DNA of 64,000 bases from Caprella mutica (Eukaryota; Arthropoda; Malacostraca; Amphipoda; Caprellidae): NCBI GenBank assembly GCA_947561585.1, contig CANNZV010003138.1, positions 1 through 64,000 of the forward strand, in the 5' to 3' direction. Of the stretch, positions 1 to 13,900 are shown piece by piece. Position 1 is the first letter of the stretch. Each line of letters begins with the position of its first letter. A model generated the notes under the pieces. That model did not search any database and had not been told where the DNA came from. It saw nothing but the letters and a program-made list of their open reading frames with translations. The position numbers and the translations under genes were made by a program.

Positions 1-1320
1 AGATCCTTTGCTGCAGATAGATCCCTTATTGTTGAAAGATCCTTTGCTGTAGATAGATTCTTTGCTGTAGATAGAACTTTTGTTGTAAATAGATCTTTTG
101 CTATAGATTGATCCTTTGCTGTTGACAGATCCTGCGCTGTAGAAAGATCTTTTGGTGTAGACAGATTCTTTTCTGTAGATAGATCCCTTACTGAAAATAG
201 ATCACTTTGCTGTAGATAGATCCTTTGCTGTAGACAGATCCTATGCTGTATAAAGTTCTGCTGTTGTAAATAGATCCTTTTTTGTAGATAGATCATTGGC
301 TTTATATAGATTCTTTGCTGTAGATAGCTCCTTTGCTGTAAATAAATCCTTTGCTGTAGATAGATCCTTTCCTGTAGATAAATCCTTTGCTGTAGGTAGA
401 TTTTTTGCTGTAGATAGAACTTTTGTTGTAAATATATCTTTTGCTAAAGATTGATCCTCTGCTGTTGATAGATCCTGCGCTGTAAAAAAACTTTTGGTGT
501 AGACAGATTCTTTGCTGTAGATAGATCTCTTACTGAAGATAGATCACTTTGATGTAGATAGATCCTTTGCTGTAGATAGATCCATTAGGGTATAAAGTTC
601 TGCTGTTGTAAATAGATCCTTTGTTGTAGATAGATCATTGGCTTTAGATAGATATTTTGCTGCAGATAGATCCTTTGCTTAAGATAGATCCTTAACTGTA
701 GATTGATCCTTTGCTGTAGAGAGATCCTATGCAGTAGATAAATACTTGACTGTAGATAGATCCTTTGCTGTAGATAGATCCTTTTTTGTAGATAGATCCT
801 TTGCTGTAGATAGATACTTTGCTGAAGATAGATTCTTTGCTGTAGATAGATTCTTTGCAGTAGATGTATCCTATGCAGAAGATAGATCCATTACTGTACA
901 TAGATCCTATGCTGTATAAAGATCCTTTGCTGAAGATAGATCCTTTGCTGTAGATAGATCCTTTGCTGCAGATAGATCCCTCATTGTTGATAGATCTTTT
1001 GCTGTATAAAGATCCTTTGCTGAAGATAGATCCTTTGCTGTAGATAGATCCTTTGCTGCAGATAGATCTCTCATTGTTGACATATCTTTTGCTGTAGATA
1101 GCTCCTTTGCTGTAGATAGATCCTTTGCTGCAGATAGATCTCTCATTGTTGATAGATCATTTGCTGTAGATAGCTCCTTTACTGTAAATAGATCCTTTGC
1201 TGTAGATAGATCCTTTGCTGTAGATAGATCCTTTGCTGAAGATAGATCCTTTGCTGTAGATAGAATTTTTGTTGTAAATAGATCTTTTGTTATAGATTGA
1301 TCCTTTTCTGTTGATAGATC

Positions 1321-1680
1321 CTTAACTGTAGATGGATCCTTTACTGTATATAGTTCCGTTACTTATAATAGATCATTGTCTGTAGATTGATCCTTTGCTT
1401 TTGATAGATCATTTGCTGTAGATAGATTATCTGCTGAACATAGATTCTTTGCTGTAGATAGATTCTTTGTTGTAGATAGATCCTTTGCTGTAGACAGATC
1501 CTTAACTGTAGATGGATCCTTTACTGTATATAGTTCCGTTACTTATAATAGATCATTGTCTGTAGATTGATCCTTTGCTTTTGATAGATCATTTGCTGTA
1601 GATAGATTATCTGCTGAACATAGATTCTTTGCTGTAGATAGATTCTTTGTTGTAGATAGATCCTTTGCTGTAGACAGATC
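1321..1680. repeat. 180-bp tandem duplication (10 units), copy A only
   Basis: 1321-1500 and 1501-1680 read the same, starting CTTAACTGTAGATGGATCC and ending GTAGACAGATC. The corresponding place in copy B (near 22030) has it once. A length of exactly ten 18-bp units keeps all reading frames and phase. Confidence 0.95.
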
Positions 1681-1726
1681 CTTTGTAGTAGATAGATCTT
1701 TTACTGTAGATAGATCCTTAGCTGTA

Positions 1727-1777
1727 GATAGATCTAAGATCCTTTGCTGTAAATAAATAAATAAATCCTTTGCCGTA
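1727..1777 (+). repeat. compound marker unit (25 + 26 nt), representative of 28
   Basis: An irregular unit pair recurs throughout. First comes a 25-nt unit with an extra TAAGATC (GATAGATCTAAGATCC). Directly after it is a 26-nt unit with an AATA expansion (AATAAATAAATAAATCC), then GCCGTAGATAG. I counted the TCTAAGATCC form near 1731, 4323, 5294, 7400, 8030, 9379, 11812, 13124, 14293, 15605, 16774, 18501, 19884, 22261, 24907, 25879, 27984, 28613, 29963, 32971, 34283, 35452, 44487, 51490, 53091, 55611, 58573 and 62667. The two expansions (+7 and +8) sum to +15. Four sites (near 40555, 43588, 57655 and 60400) have only the AATA part. It is a natural index of higher-order unit structure. Confidence 0.9.
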
Positions 1778-4700
1778 GATAGATCCCTTGCCGTAGATAG
1801 ATCCTTTGCTGTAGATAGATCCTTTGCTGTAGATAGATTCTTCGCTGTAGATAGATCCTTTTCTGTAGATAGATCCTTTTCTGTAGATAGATCTTTTATT
1901 GTAGATAAAACCGTTGCTGTAGATAGATCCCATAATGAAAATAGATCCTTTGCTGTAGATAGATCCTTTGCTGTAGAAAAATCCTCTGCTGAAGAAAGAT
2001 CTCCTGCTGTAAGTAGATCCATTGCTGTAGATAGATCTTTCGCTGTTGACAGATCTTTCGCTGTAGAAAGATCCTTTGGTGTAGATAGATTCTTTGCTGT
2101 AGATAGATCCCTTACTGTAGATAGATCCCTTACTGTAGATAGATCACTTTGCTGTAGATAGAACCTTTTATGTAGATAGATCCATTTCTGTAGATAGATC
2201 CTTTACTGTAGATAAAACCTTTGCTGTTGATAGATCCCATACTGTAAATAGATTCTTTGCTGTAGATAGATCCTTTGCTGTAGAAAGTTCCTCTGCTGTA
2301 GAAAGATCTTCTGCTGTAAATAGATCCTTTGCTGTAGATAGATCCTTTTCTGTAGATAGATCTTTTATTGTAGATAAAACCGTTGCTGTAGATAGATCCC
2401 ATAATGAAAATAGATCCTTTGCTGTAGATAGATCCTTTGCTGTAGAAAAATCCTCTGCTGAAGAAAGATCTCCTGCTGTAAGTAGATCCATTGCTGTAGA
2501 TAGATCTTTTGCTGTTGACAGATCTTTCGCTGTAGAAAGATCCTTTGGTGTAGATAGATTCTTTGCTGTAGATAGATCCCTTACTGTAGATGGATCACTT
2601 TGCTGTAGATAGATCCTTTGCTGAGGATAGATCCTTTGCTGTAGATAGATCCTTTGCTGCAGATAGATCCCTTATTTTTGATAGATCCTTTGCTGTTGAT
2701 AGATTCTTTGCTGTAGATAGAACTTTTGTTGTAAATAGATCTTTTGCTATAGATTGATCCTTTGCTGTTGACAGATCCTGCGCTGTAGAAAGATCTTCTG
2801 GTGTAGACAGATTCTTTTCTGTAGATAGATCCCTTACCGAAAATAGATCACTTTGCTGTAGATAGATCCGTTGCTGTAGACAGATCCTATGCTGTATAAA
2901 TTTCTGCTGTTGTAAATAGATCCTTTTTTGTAGATAGATCATTGGCTTTATATAGATCCTTTGCTGTAGATAGATCCTTTGCTTAAGATAGATCCTTAAA
3001 TGTAGATTGATCATTTGCTGTAGATAGATCCTTTGTTGTAGATAGATTCTTCGCTGTAGATAGAACCTTTACTGTAGATAAAACCTTTGCTGTTGATAGA
3101 TCCCATACTGTGAATAGATTCTTTGCTGTAGATAGCTCCTTTGCTGTAAATAAATCCTTTGCTGTAGATAGATCCTTTCCTGTAGATAAATCCTTTGCTG
3201 TAGGTAGATTTTTTGCTGTAGATAGAACTTTTGTTGTAAATATATCTTTTGCTAAAGATTGATCCTCTGCTGTTGATAGATCCTGCGCTGTAAAAAATCT
3301 TTTGGTGTAGACAGATTCTTTGCTGTAGATAGATCTCTTACTGAAGATAGATCACTTTGATGTAGATAGATCCTTTGCTGTAGATAGATCCATTAGGGTA
3401 TAAAGTTCTGCTGTTGTAAATAGATCCTTTGTTGTAGATAGATCATTGGCTTTAGATAGATATTTTGCTGTAGATAGATCCTTTGCTTAAGATAGATCCT
3501 TAACTGTAGATTGATCCTTTGCTGTAGAGAGATCCTATGCAGTAGATAAATACTTGACTGTAGATAGATCCTTTGCTGTAGATAGATCCTTTTTTGTAGA
3601 TAGATCCTTTGCTGTAGTTAGATTCTTTGCTGAAGATAGATTCTTTGCTGTAGATAGATTCTTTGCAGTAGATGTATCCTATGCAGAAGATAGATCCATT
3701 ACTGTACATAGATCCTATGCTGTATAAAGATCCTTTGCTGAAGATAGATCCTTTGCTGTAGATAGATCCTTTGCTGCAGATAGATCCCTCATTGTTGATA
3801 GATCTTTTGCTGTATAAAGATCCTTTGCTGAAGATAGATCCTTTGCTGTAGATAGATCCTTTGCTGCAGATAGATCTCTCATTGTTGACATATCTTTTGC
3901 TGTAGATAGCTCCTTTGCTGTAGATAGATCCTTTGCTGCAGATAGATCTCTCATTGTTGATAGATCATTTGCTGTAGATAGCTCCTTTACTGTAAATAGA
4001 TCCTTTGCTGTAGATAGATCCTTTGCTGTAGATAGATCCTTTGCTGAAGATAGATCCTTTGCTGTAGATAGAATTTTTGTTGTAAATAGATCTTTTGTTA
4101 TAGATTGATCCTTTTCTGTTGATAGATCCTTAACTGTAGATGGATCCTTTACTGTATATAGTTCCGTTACTTATAATAGATCATTGTCTGTAGATTGATC
4201 CTTTGCTTTTGATAGATCATTTGCTGTAGATAGATTATCTGCTGAACATAGATTCTTTGCTGTAGATAGATTCTTTGTTGTAGATAGATCTTTTACTGTA
4301 GATAGATCCTTAGCTGTAGATAGATCTAAGATCCTTTGCTGTAAATAAATAAATAAATCCTTTGCCGTAGATAGATCCCTTGCCGTAGATAGATCCTTTG
4401 CTGTAGATAGATCCTTTGCTGTAGATAGATTCTTCGCTGTAGATAGATCCTTTTCTGTAGATAGATCCTTTTCTGTAGATGGATCTTTTATTGTAGATAA
4501 AACCGTTGCTGTAGATAGATCCCATAATGAAAATAGATCCTTTGCTGTAGATAGATCCTTTGCTGTAGAAAAATCCTCTGCTGAAGAAAGATCTCCTGCT
4601 GTAAGTAGATCCATTGCTGTAGATAGATCTTTTGCTGTTGACAGATCTTTCGCTGTAGAAAGATCCTTTGGTGTAGATAGATTCTTTGCTGTAGATAGAT

Positions 4701-7700
4701 CCCTTACTGTAGATAGATCCCTTACTGTAGATAGATCACTTTGCTGTAGATAGAACCTTTTATGTAGATAGATCCATTTCTGTAGATAGATCCTTTACTG
4801 TAGATAAAACCTTTGCTGTTGATAGATCCCATACTGTAAATAGATTCTTTGCTGTAGATTGATCCTTTGCTGTAGAAAGTTCCTCTGCTGTAGAAAGATC
4901 TTCTGCTGTAAATAGATCCTTTGCTGTAGATAGATCCTTTACCCTTGACAGATCTTTCGCTGTAGAAAGATCCTTTGGTGTAGATAGATTCTTTGCTGTA
5001 GATAGATACCTTACTGTTGATAGAACACTTTACTGTAGATAGATCATTTGCTGTAGATAGATCCCTTATTGTTGATAGATCTTTTGCTGTAGATAGCTCC
5101 TTTACTGTAAATAGATCCTTTGCTGTAGATAGATTCTTTCCTGTACATAAATCCTTTGCTGTAGATAGATTCTTTGCTGTAGATAGATTCTTAGCTGTAC
5201 ATAGATTCTTTGTTGTAGATAGATCCTTTGCTGTAGATAGATCCTTTGTAGTAGATAGATCTTTTACTGTGGATAGATCCTTAGCTGTAGATAGATCTAA
5301 GATCCTTTGCTGTAAATAGATAAATAAATCATTTGCCGTAGATAGATCCCTTGCCGTAGATAGATCCTTTACTGTAGATAGATCCTTTGCTGTAGATAGA
5401 TTCTTCGCTGTAGATAGATCCTTTTCTGTAGATAGATCCTTTTCTGTATATAGATCTTTTATTGTAGATAAAACCATTGCTGTAGATAGATCCCATACTG
5501 AAAATAGATCCTTTGCTGTAGAAAAATCCTCTGCTGTAGAAAGATCTCCTGTTGTAAATAGATCCATTGCTGTAGATAGATCCTTTGCTGTTGACAGATC
5601 TTTCGCTGTAGAAAGATCCTTTGGTGTAGATAGATTCTTTGCTGTAGATAGATCCCTTACTGTAGATAGATCACTTTGCTGTAGATAGATCATTTGCTGT
5701 AGATAGATCATTTACTGTAGATGGATCACTTTACTGTAGATAGATCCTTTGCTGAGGATAGATCCTTTGCTATAGATTGATCCTTTGCTTTTGACAGATC
5801 CTGCGCTGTAGAAAGATTTTTTGGTGTAGACAGATTCTTTTCTGTAGATAGATCCCTTACTGAAATTAGATCACTTTGCTGTAGATAGATCCTTTGCTGT
5901 AGACAGATCCTATGCTGTATAAAGTTCTGCTGTTGTAAATAGATCCTTTTTTGCAGATAGATCATTGGCTTTATATAGATCCTTTGCTGTAGATAGATCC
6001 TTTGCTTAAGATAGATTCTTTGCTAAAGATAGTTCCTTAAATTTAGATTGATCATTTGCTGTAGATAGATCCTTTGTTGTAGATAGATTCTTCGCTGTAG
6101 ATAGAACCTTTACTGTAGATAAAACCTTTGCTGTTGATAGATCCCATACTGTAAATAGATTCTTTGCTGTAGATAGCTCCTTTGTTGTAAATAGATCCTT
6201 TGCTGTAGATAGATCCTTTCCTGTAGAGAAATCCTTTGCTGTAGATAGATTTTTTGCTGTAGATAGAACTTTTGTTGTAAATATATCTTTTGCTAAAGAT
6301 TGATCCTCTGCTGTTGATAGATCCTGCGCTGTAAAAAATCCTTTGGTGTAGACAGAATCTTTGCTGTAGATAGATCTCTTACTGAAGATAGATCACTTTG
6401 CTGTAGATAGATCCTTTGCTGTAGATAGATCCATTAGGGTATAAAGTTCTGCTGTTGTAAATAGATCTTTTGTTGTAGATAGATCATTAGCTTCAGATAG
6501 ATATTTTGCTGTAGATTGATCCTTTGCTTAAGATAGATCCTTAACTGTAGATTGATCCTTTGCTGTAGATAGATCCTATGCAGTAGATAAATCCTTGACT
6601 GAAGATAGATCCTTTGCTGTAGATAGATCCTTTTTTGTAGATAGATCCTTTGCCGTAGATAGATTCTTTGCTGAAGATAGATTCTTTGCTGTAGATAGAT
6701 TCTTTGCAGTAGATGTATCCTATGCAAAAGATAGATCCATTACTGTACATAGATCCTATGCTGTATAAATATCCTTTGCTGAAGATAGATCCTTTGCTGT
6801 AGATAGATCCTTTGCTGCAGATAGATCCCTCATTGTTGATAGATCTTTTGCTGTATAAAGATCCTTTGCTGAAGATAGATTCTTTGCTGTAGATAGATCC
6901 TTTGCTGCAGATAGATCCCTCATTGTTGACATATCTTTTGCTGTAGATAGCTCCTTTGCTGTAGATAGATCCTTTGCTGCAGATAGATCTCTCATTGTTG
7001 ATAGATCATTTGCTGTAGATAGCTCCTTTACTGTAAATAGATCCTTTGCTATATATAGATCCTTTCCTGTAGATAGATCCTTTGCTGTAGATAGATCCTT
7101 TGCTGTAGATAGAACTTTTGTTGTAAATAGATCTTTTGTTATAGATTGATCCTTTTCTGTTGATAGATACTTAACTGTAGATGGATCCTTTACTGTATAT
7201 AGTTCCGTTACTTTAGATAGATCATTGTCTGTAGATTGATCCTTTGCTGTATATAGATTATTTGCTGTAGATCGATTATCTGCTGAACATAGATTCTTTG
7301 CTGTAGATAGAATCGTTGTTGTAGATAGATCCTTTGCTGTAGACAGATCCTTTGTAGTGGATAGATCTTTTACTGTAGATAGATCCTTAGCTGTAGATAG
7401 ATCTAAGATCCTTTGCTGTAAATAAATAATTAAATCCTTTGCCGTAGATAGATCCCTTGCCGTAGAGATAGATCCTTTGCTGTAGATAGATCCTTTGCTG
7501 TAGATAGATTCTTCGCTGTAGATAGATCGTTTTCTGTAGATAGATCCTTTTCTGTAGATAGATCTTTTATTGTAGATGAAACCGTTGCTGTAGATAGATC
7601 CCATACTGAAAATAGATCCCTTGCTGTAGATAGATCCTTTGCTGTAGAAAGATCCTTTGGTGTAGATAGATTCTTTGCTGTAGATAGATCCCTTACTGTA

Positions 7701-7981
7701 GATAGATCCCTTACTGTAGATAGATCACTTTGCTGTAGATAGATCATTTGCTGTAGATAGATCCCTTACTGTAGATAGATCACTTTGCTGTAGATAGATC
7801 CTTTGCTGAAGATAGATCCTTTGCTGTAGATAGATCCTTTGCTTAAGATAGATCCTTAAATGTAGATTGATCATTTGCTGTAGATTGATCATTTGCTGTA
7901 GATAGATCCTTTGTTGTAGATAGATTCTTAGCTGTACATAGATTCTTTGTTGTAGATAGATCCTTTGCTGTAAATAGATCC

Positions 7982-8002
7982 TGTAGCTGTATCTACTTTA
8001 AT
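7982..8002 (-). repeat. micro-inverted satellite unit
   Basis: The stretch TGTAGCTGTATCTACTTTAA breaks the satellite pattern. Its reverse complement contains AGTAGATACAGCTAC, close to the normal + strand unit, so one unit seems to be inverted in place. The same change is present at 19838-19858 and 28566-28586, always at the same place of a duplicated block. It therefore predates those duplications. Confidence 0.7.
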
Positions 8003-10936
8003 GTAGATAGATCCTTAGCTGTAGATAGATCTAAGATCCTTTGCTGTAAACAAATAAATAAATCCTTTGCCGTAGATAGATCCCTTGCCGTAGATAGATC
8101 CTTTGCTGTAGATAGATCCTTTGCTGTAGATAGACTCTTCGCTGTAGATAGATCCTTTTCTAGAGATAGATTCTTTTCTGTGGATAGATCTTTTATTGTA
8201 GATAAAACCGTTGCTCTAGATAGATCTTATACTGAAAATAGATCCTTTGCTGTAGATAGATCCTTTGCTGTAGAAAAATCCTCTGCTATAGAAAGATCTC
8301 CTGCTGTAAATAGATCCATTGCTGTAGATAGATCCCTTGCTGTTGACAGATCTTTCGCTGTAGAAAGATCCTTTGGTGTAGATAGATTCCTTGCTGTAGA
8401 TAGATCCCTTTCTGTAGATAAATCACTTTGCTGTAGATAGATCATTTGCTGTATAAAGATCCCTTACTGTAGATAGATAACTTTGCTGTGGATAGATCCT
8501 TTGCTGTAGATAGATCCTTTGCTGCAGATAGATCCCTTATTGTTGATAGATCCTTTGCTGTAGATAGATTCTTTGCTGTACATAGATTCTTTGCTGTAGA
8601 TAGAACTTTTGTTGTAAATAGATCTTTTGCTATAGATTGATCCTTTGCTGTTGACAGATCCTGCGCTGTAGAAAGATCTTTTGGTGTAGACAGATTCTTT
8701 TCTTTAAATAGATCCCTTACTGAAAATAGATCACTTTGCTGTAGATAGATCCTTTGCTGTAGACAGATCCTATGCTGTACAAAGTTCTGCTGTTGTAAAT
8801 AGATCCTTTTTTGTAGATAGATCATTGGCTTTATATAAATCCTTTGCTGTAGATAGATCCTTTGCTGCAGATAGATCCCTTATTGTTGAAAGATCCTTTG
8901 CTGTAGATAGATTCTTTGCTGTAGATAGAACTTTTGTTATAAATAGATCTTTTGCTATAGATTGATCCTTTGCTGTTGACAGATCCTGCGCTGTAGAAAG
9001 ATCTTTTGGTGTAGACAGATTCTTTTCTGTAGATAGATCCCTTACTGAAAATAGATCACTTTGCTGTAGATAGATCCTTTGCTGTAGACAGATCCTATGC
9101 TGTATAAAGTTCTGCTGTTGTAAATAGATCCTTTTTTGTAGATAGATCATTGGCTTTATATAGATCCTTTGCTGTAGATAGATCCTTTGCTTAAGATAGA
9201 TCCTTAAATGTAGATTGATCATTTGCTGTAGATTGATCATTTGCTGTAGATAGATCCTTTGTTGTAGATAGATTCTTAGCTGTTCATAGATTCTTTGTTG
9301 TAGATAGATCCTTTGCTGTAAATAGATCCTTTGTAGTAGATAGATCTTTTACTGTAGATAGATCCTTAGCTGTAGATAGATCTAAGATCCTTTGCTGTAA
9401 ACAAATAAATAAATCCTTTGCCGTAGATAGATCCCTTGCCGTAGATAGATCCTTTGCTGTAGATAGATCCTTTGCTGTAGATAGATTCTTCGCTGTAGAT
9501 AGATCCTTTTCTATAGATAGATCCTTTTCTGTGGATAGATCTTTTATTGTAGATAAAACCGTTGCTCTAGATAGATCCCATACTGAAAATAGATCCTTTG
9601 CTGTAGATAGATCCTTTGCTGTAGAAAAATCCTCTGCTATAGAAAGATCTCCTGCTGTAAATAGATCCATTGCTGTAGATAGATCCCTTGCTGTTGACAG
9701 ATCTTTCGCTGTAGAAAGATCCTTTGGTGTAGATAGATTCCTTGCTGTAGATAGATCCCTTTTTGTAGATAAATCACTTTGCTGTAGATAGATCATTTGC
9801 TGTAGATAGATCCCTTACTGTAGATAGATAACTTTGCTGTAGATAGATCCTTTGCAGTAGATAGATCCTTTGCAGCAGATAGATCCCTTATTGTTGATAG
9901 ATCCTTTGCTGTAGATAGATTCTTTGCTGTAGATAGATTCTTTGCTGTAGATAGAACTTTTGTTGTAAATAGATCTTTTGCTATAGATTGATCCTTTGCT
10001 GTTGACAGATCCTGCGCTATAGAAAGATCTTTTGGTGTAGACAGATTCTTTTCTACAGATAGATCCCTTACTGAAAATAGATCACTTTGCTGTAGATAGA
10101 TCCTTTGCTGTAGACAGATCCTATGCTGTATAAAGTTCTGCTGATGTAAATAGATCCTTTTTTGTAGATAGATCATTGGCTTTATATATATCCTTTGCTG
10201 TAGATAGATCCTTTGCTTAAGATAGATCCTTAAATGTAGATTGATCATTTGCTGTAGATAGATCCTTTGCTGTAGATAGATTCTTCGCTGTAGATAGAAC
10301 CTTTTCTGTAGATAGATCCTTTTCTGTAGATAGATCCTTTACTGTAGATAAAACCTTTGCTGTTGATAGATCCCATACTGTAAATAGATTCTTTGCTGTA
10401 GATAGATCATTTGCTGTAGAAAGATCCTCTGCTGTAGAAAGATCTTCTTCTGTAAATAGATCCTTTGCTGTAGATAGATCCTTTGCTGTTGACAGATCTT
10501 TCGCTGTAGAAAGATCATTTGGTGTAGATAGATTCTTTGCTGTAGATAGATACCTTACTGTAGATAGAACACTTTACTGTAGATAGATCATTTGCTGTAG
10601 ATAGATCCCTTATTGTTGATAGATCTTTTGCTGTAGATAGCTCCTTTACTGTAAATAGATCCTTTGCTGTAGATAGATCCTTTTCTGTACATAAATCCTT
10701 TGCTGTAGATAGATTTTTTGCTGTAGATAGAACATTTGCTGTAAATAAATCTTTTGCTAAAGATTGATCCTCTGCTGTTGATAGATCCTGCGCTGTAGAA
10801 AGATCCTCTGCTGTAGAAAGATCTTCTTCTGTAAATAGATCCTTTGCTGTAGATAGATCCTTTGCTGTTGACAGATCTTTCGCTGTAGAAAGATCATTTG
10901 GTGTAGATAGATTCTTTGCTGTAGATAGATACCTTA

Positions 10937-13900
10937 CTGAAGATAGATCACTTTGCTGTAGATAGATCCTTTTCTGTAGATAGATCATTTGCTGTAGATA
11001 GATCCTTTGCTGTAGATAGATTCTTTGCTGAAGATAGATTCTTTGCTGTAGATAGATTCTTTTCAGTAGATGTATCCTATGCAGAAGATAGATCCATTAC
11101 TGTACATAGATCCTATGCTGTATAAAGATCCTTTGCTGAAGAGAGAATCCTTTGCTGTGGATAGATCCTTTGCTGCAGATTGATCCCTCATTGTTGATAG
11201 ATCTTTTGCTGTATAAAGATCCTTTGCTGAAGATAGATCCTTTGCTGTAGATAGATCCTTTGCTGCAGATAGATCCCTCATTGTTGACAGATCTTTTGCT
11301 GTAGATAGCTCCTATGCTGTAGATAGATCCTTTGCTGCAGATAGATCCCTCATTGTTGATAGATCATTTTCTGTAGATAGCTCCTTTACTGTAAATAGAT
11401 CCTTTGCTGTAGATAGATCCTTTCCTGTAGATAGATCCTTTGCTGTAGATAGATTCTTTGCTGTAGATAGAACTTCTGTTGTAAATAGATCTTTTGTTAT
11501 AGATTAATCCTTTGCTGTTGATAGATCCTTAACTGTTGATGGATCCTTTGCTGTAGATAGATCATTTGCTCTAGATAGATTATCTGCTGAACATAGATTC
11601 TTTGCTGTAGATAGATTCTTTGTAGTAGATAGATCCTCTGCTGTAGACAGATCCTTTGCAGTAAATAGATCCTTTACTGAAGATAGATCCTTTGCTGTAG
11701 ATAGATTCTTAGCTGTACAAAGATTCTTTGTTGTAGATAGATCCTTTGCTGTAGATAGATCCTTTGTAGTAGATAGATCTTTTACTGAAGATAGATCCTT
11801 AGCTGTAGATAGATCTAAGATCCTTTGCTGTAAATAAATAAATAAATCCTTAACCGTAGATAGATCTCATGCCGTAGGTAGATCCTTTGCTGTAGATAGA
11901 TCCTTTGCTGTAGATAGATTCTTCTCTGTAGATAGATCCTTTTCTGTAGATAGATCCTTTGCTGTAGATAGATCATTTGCTCTAGATAGATCCCCTACTG
12001 TAGATAGATCACTTTGCTGTAGATAGATCCTTTGTTGAAGATAGATCCTTTGCTGTAGATAGATCCTTTGCTGCAGATAGATCCCTAATTGTTGATAGAT
12101 CCTTTGCTGTAGATAGATACTTTGCTGTAGATAGATCTTTTGCTGCAAAAAGATCCCTTACTGTAGATAGATCCATTGCTGTAGATAGATCCTATGCTGT
12201 ACAAATATCCTTTGCTGTAGTTAGATCATTTGCTGTAGATTGATCCTTCGCTGTAAATAGGTCCCTTACTGTAGATAGGTCCTTTGCTGTAGATAGATCC
12301 TTTGCTGTAGATAGATCCTCTGCTGTAGATAGATCCTCTGCTGTAGAAAGATCTTTTGCTGTAGTAGTTCCTTTGCTGTAGAAAGATTCTCTGCTATAAA
12401 TAGATCCTTTACTGTAGATAGATTTTTTGCTGTAGATTGAACTTTCGTTGTAAATAGATCTTTTGCTATAGATTGATCCTTTGCTGCTGACAGATCCTGC
12501 GTTGTAGAAAGATCCTTTGGTGAAGACAGATTCTTTGCTGTAGATAGATCCCTTACTGAAGATAGATCACTTTGCTGTAGATAGATCCTTCGCTGTAGAT
12601 AGATCCTTTGCTGTATAAAGTTCTGCTGTTGTAAATAGATTTTTTGTTGCAGATAGATCATTGGCTTTAGATAGATCCTTTGCTGTAGATAGATCCTTTG
12701 CTGTAGATTTTTTCTTTGCTGTAGATAGAACTTTTGTTGTAAATAGATCTTTTGTTATAGATTAATCCTTTGCTGTTGATAGATCCTTAACTGTAGATGG
12801 ATCCTTTGCTGTATATTGTCCCGTTACTTTATATAGATCATTGTCTGTAGATTGATCCTTTGCTGTAGATAGATCATTTGCTGTAGATAGATTATCTGCT
12901 GAACATAGATTCTTTGCTGTAGACAGATTCTTTGTTGTAGATAGATCCTCTGCTGTAGACAGATCCTTTGCAGTAAATAGATCCTTTACTGTAGATAGAT
13001 CCTTTGCTGTAGATAGATTCTTAGCTGTACATAGATTCTTTGTTGTAGATAGATCCTTTGCTGTAAATAGATCCTTTGTAGTAGATAGATCTTTTACTGA
13101 AGATAGATTCTTAGCTGTAGATAGATCTAAGATCCTTTGCTGTAAATAAATAAATAAATCCTTTGCCGTAGATAGATCCCTTGCCGTAGATAGATCCTTT
13201 GCTGTAGATAGATCCTTTGCTGTAGATAGATTCTTCTCTGTAGATAGATCCTTTTCTGTAGATAGATCCTTTTCTGTAGATAGATCTTTTATTGTAGATA
13301 AAACCGTTGCTGTAGATAGATCCCATACTGAAAATAGATCCTTTGCTGTAGATAGATCCTTTGCTGTAGAAAAATCCTCTGCTGAAGAAAGATCTCCTGC
13401 TGTAAATAGATCCATTGCTGTAGATAGATCCTTTGCTGTTGACAGATCTTTCGCTGTAGAAAGATCCTTTGGTGTTGATAGATTCTTTGCTGTGGATAGA
13501 TCTCTTACTGTAGATAGATCACTTTGCTGTTGATAGATCATTTGCTGTAGATAGATCCCCTACTGTAGATAGATCACTTTGCTGTAGATAGATCCTTTGT
13601 CGAAGATATATCCTTTGCTGTAGATAGATCCTTTGCTGCAGATAGATCCCTATTGTTGATAGATCCTTTGCTGCAGATAGATTCTTTGCTGTAGATAGAA
13701 CTTTTGTTGTAAATAGATCTTTTGCTATAGATTAATCCTTTGCTGTTGACAGATCCTGCGCTTTAGAAAGATCTTTTGGTGTAGACAGATTCTTTTCTGT
13801 AGATAGATCCCTTACTGAAGATAGATCACTTTGTTCTAGATAGATCCTTTGCTGTAGATAGATCCTTTGCTTAAGATAGATCCTTAAATGTAGATTGATC
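10937..13900. repeat. large satellite duplication, copy A (part 2)
   Basis: Matches 32096-35059 at a constant displacement of 21,159. It holds the first complete 2,481-bp higher-order unit of copy A. The change in displacement from 20,583 to 21,159 (576 bp) across 10.8-10.94 kb comes from different local expansions in the two copies. Confidence 0.9.

Larger units (their letters stand above)
1..10797. repeat. large satellite duplication, copy A (part 1)
   Basis: Base 1 corresponds to base 20711. The match continues with displacement 20,710, then 20,530 after a 180-bp difference, 20,548 after an 18-bp one, 20,584 after a 36-bp one, and 20,583 after a 1-bp one, up to about 10797/31380. The substitutions I noticed by eye are few, for example A/T at 816/21526, T/A at 2697/23227 and T/A at 5139/25723. 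Apparent identity is therefore very high once the indels are set aside. The duplicated segment starts before the window, so its true left end is unknown. Confidence 0.93.

Noticed and set aside
4722..5711. Longest satellite open frame on the minus strand (329 codons), with a near-identical twin at 25306-26295
   Set aside because: It is made only of hexapeptide repeats that change frame midway, it has no domain, and its twin is explained by block duplication. Open length is expected from an 18-nt stop-free unit.
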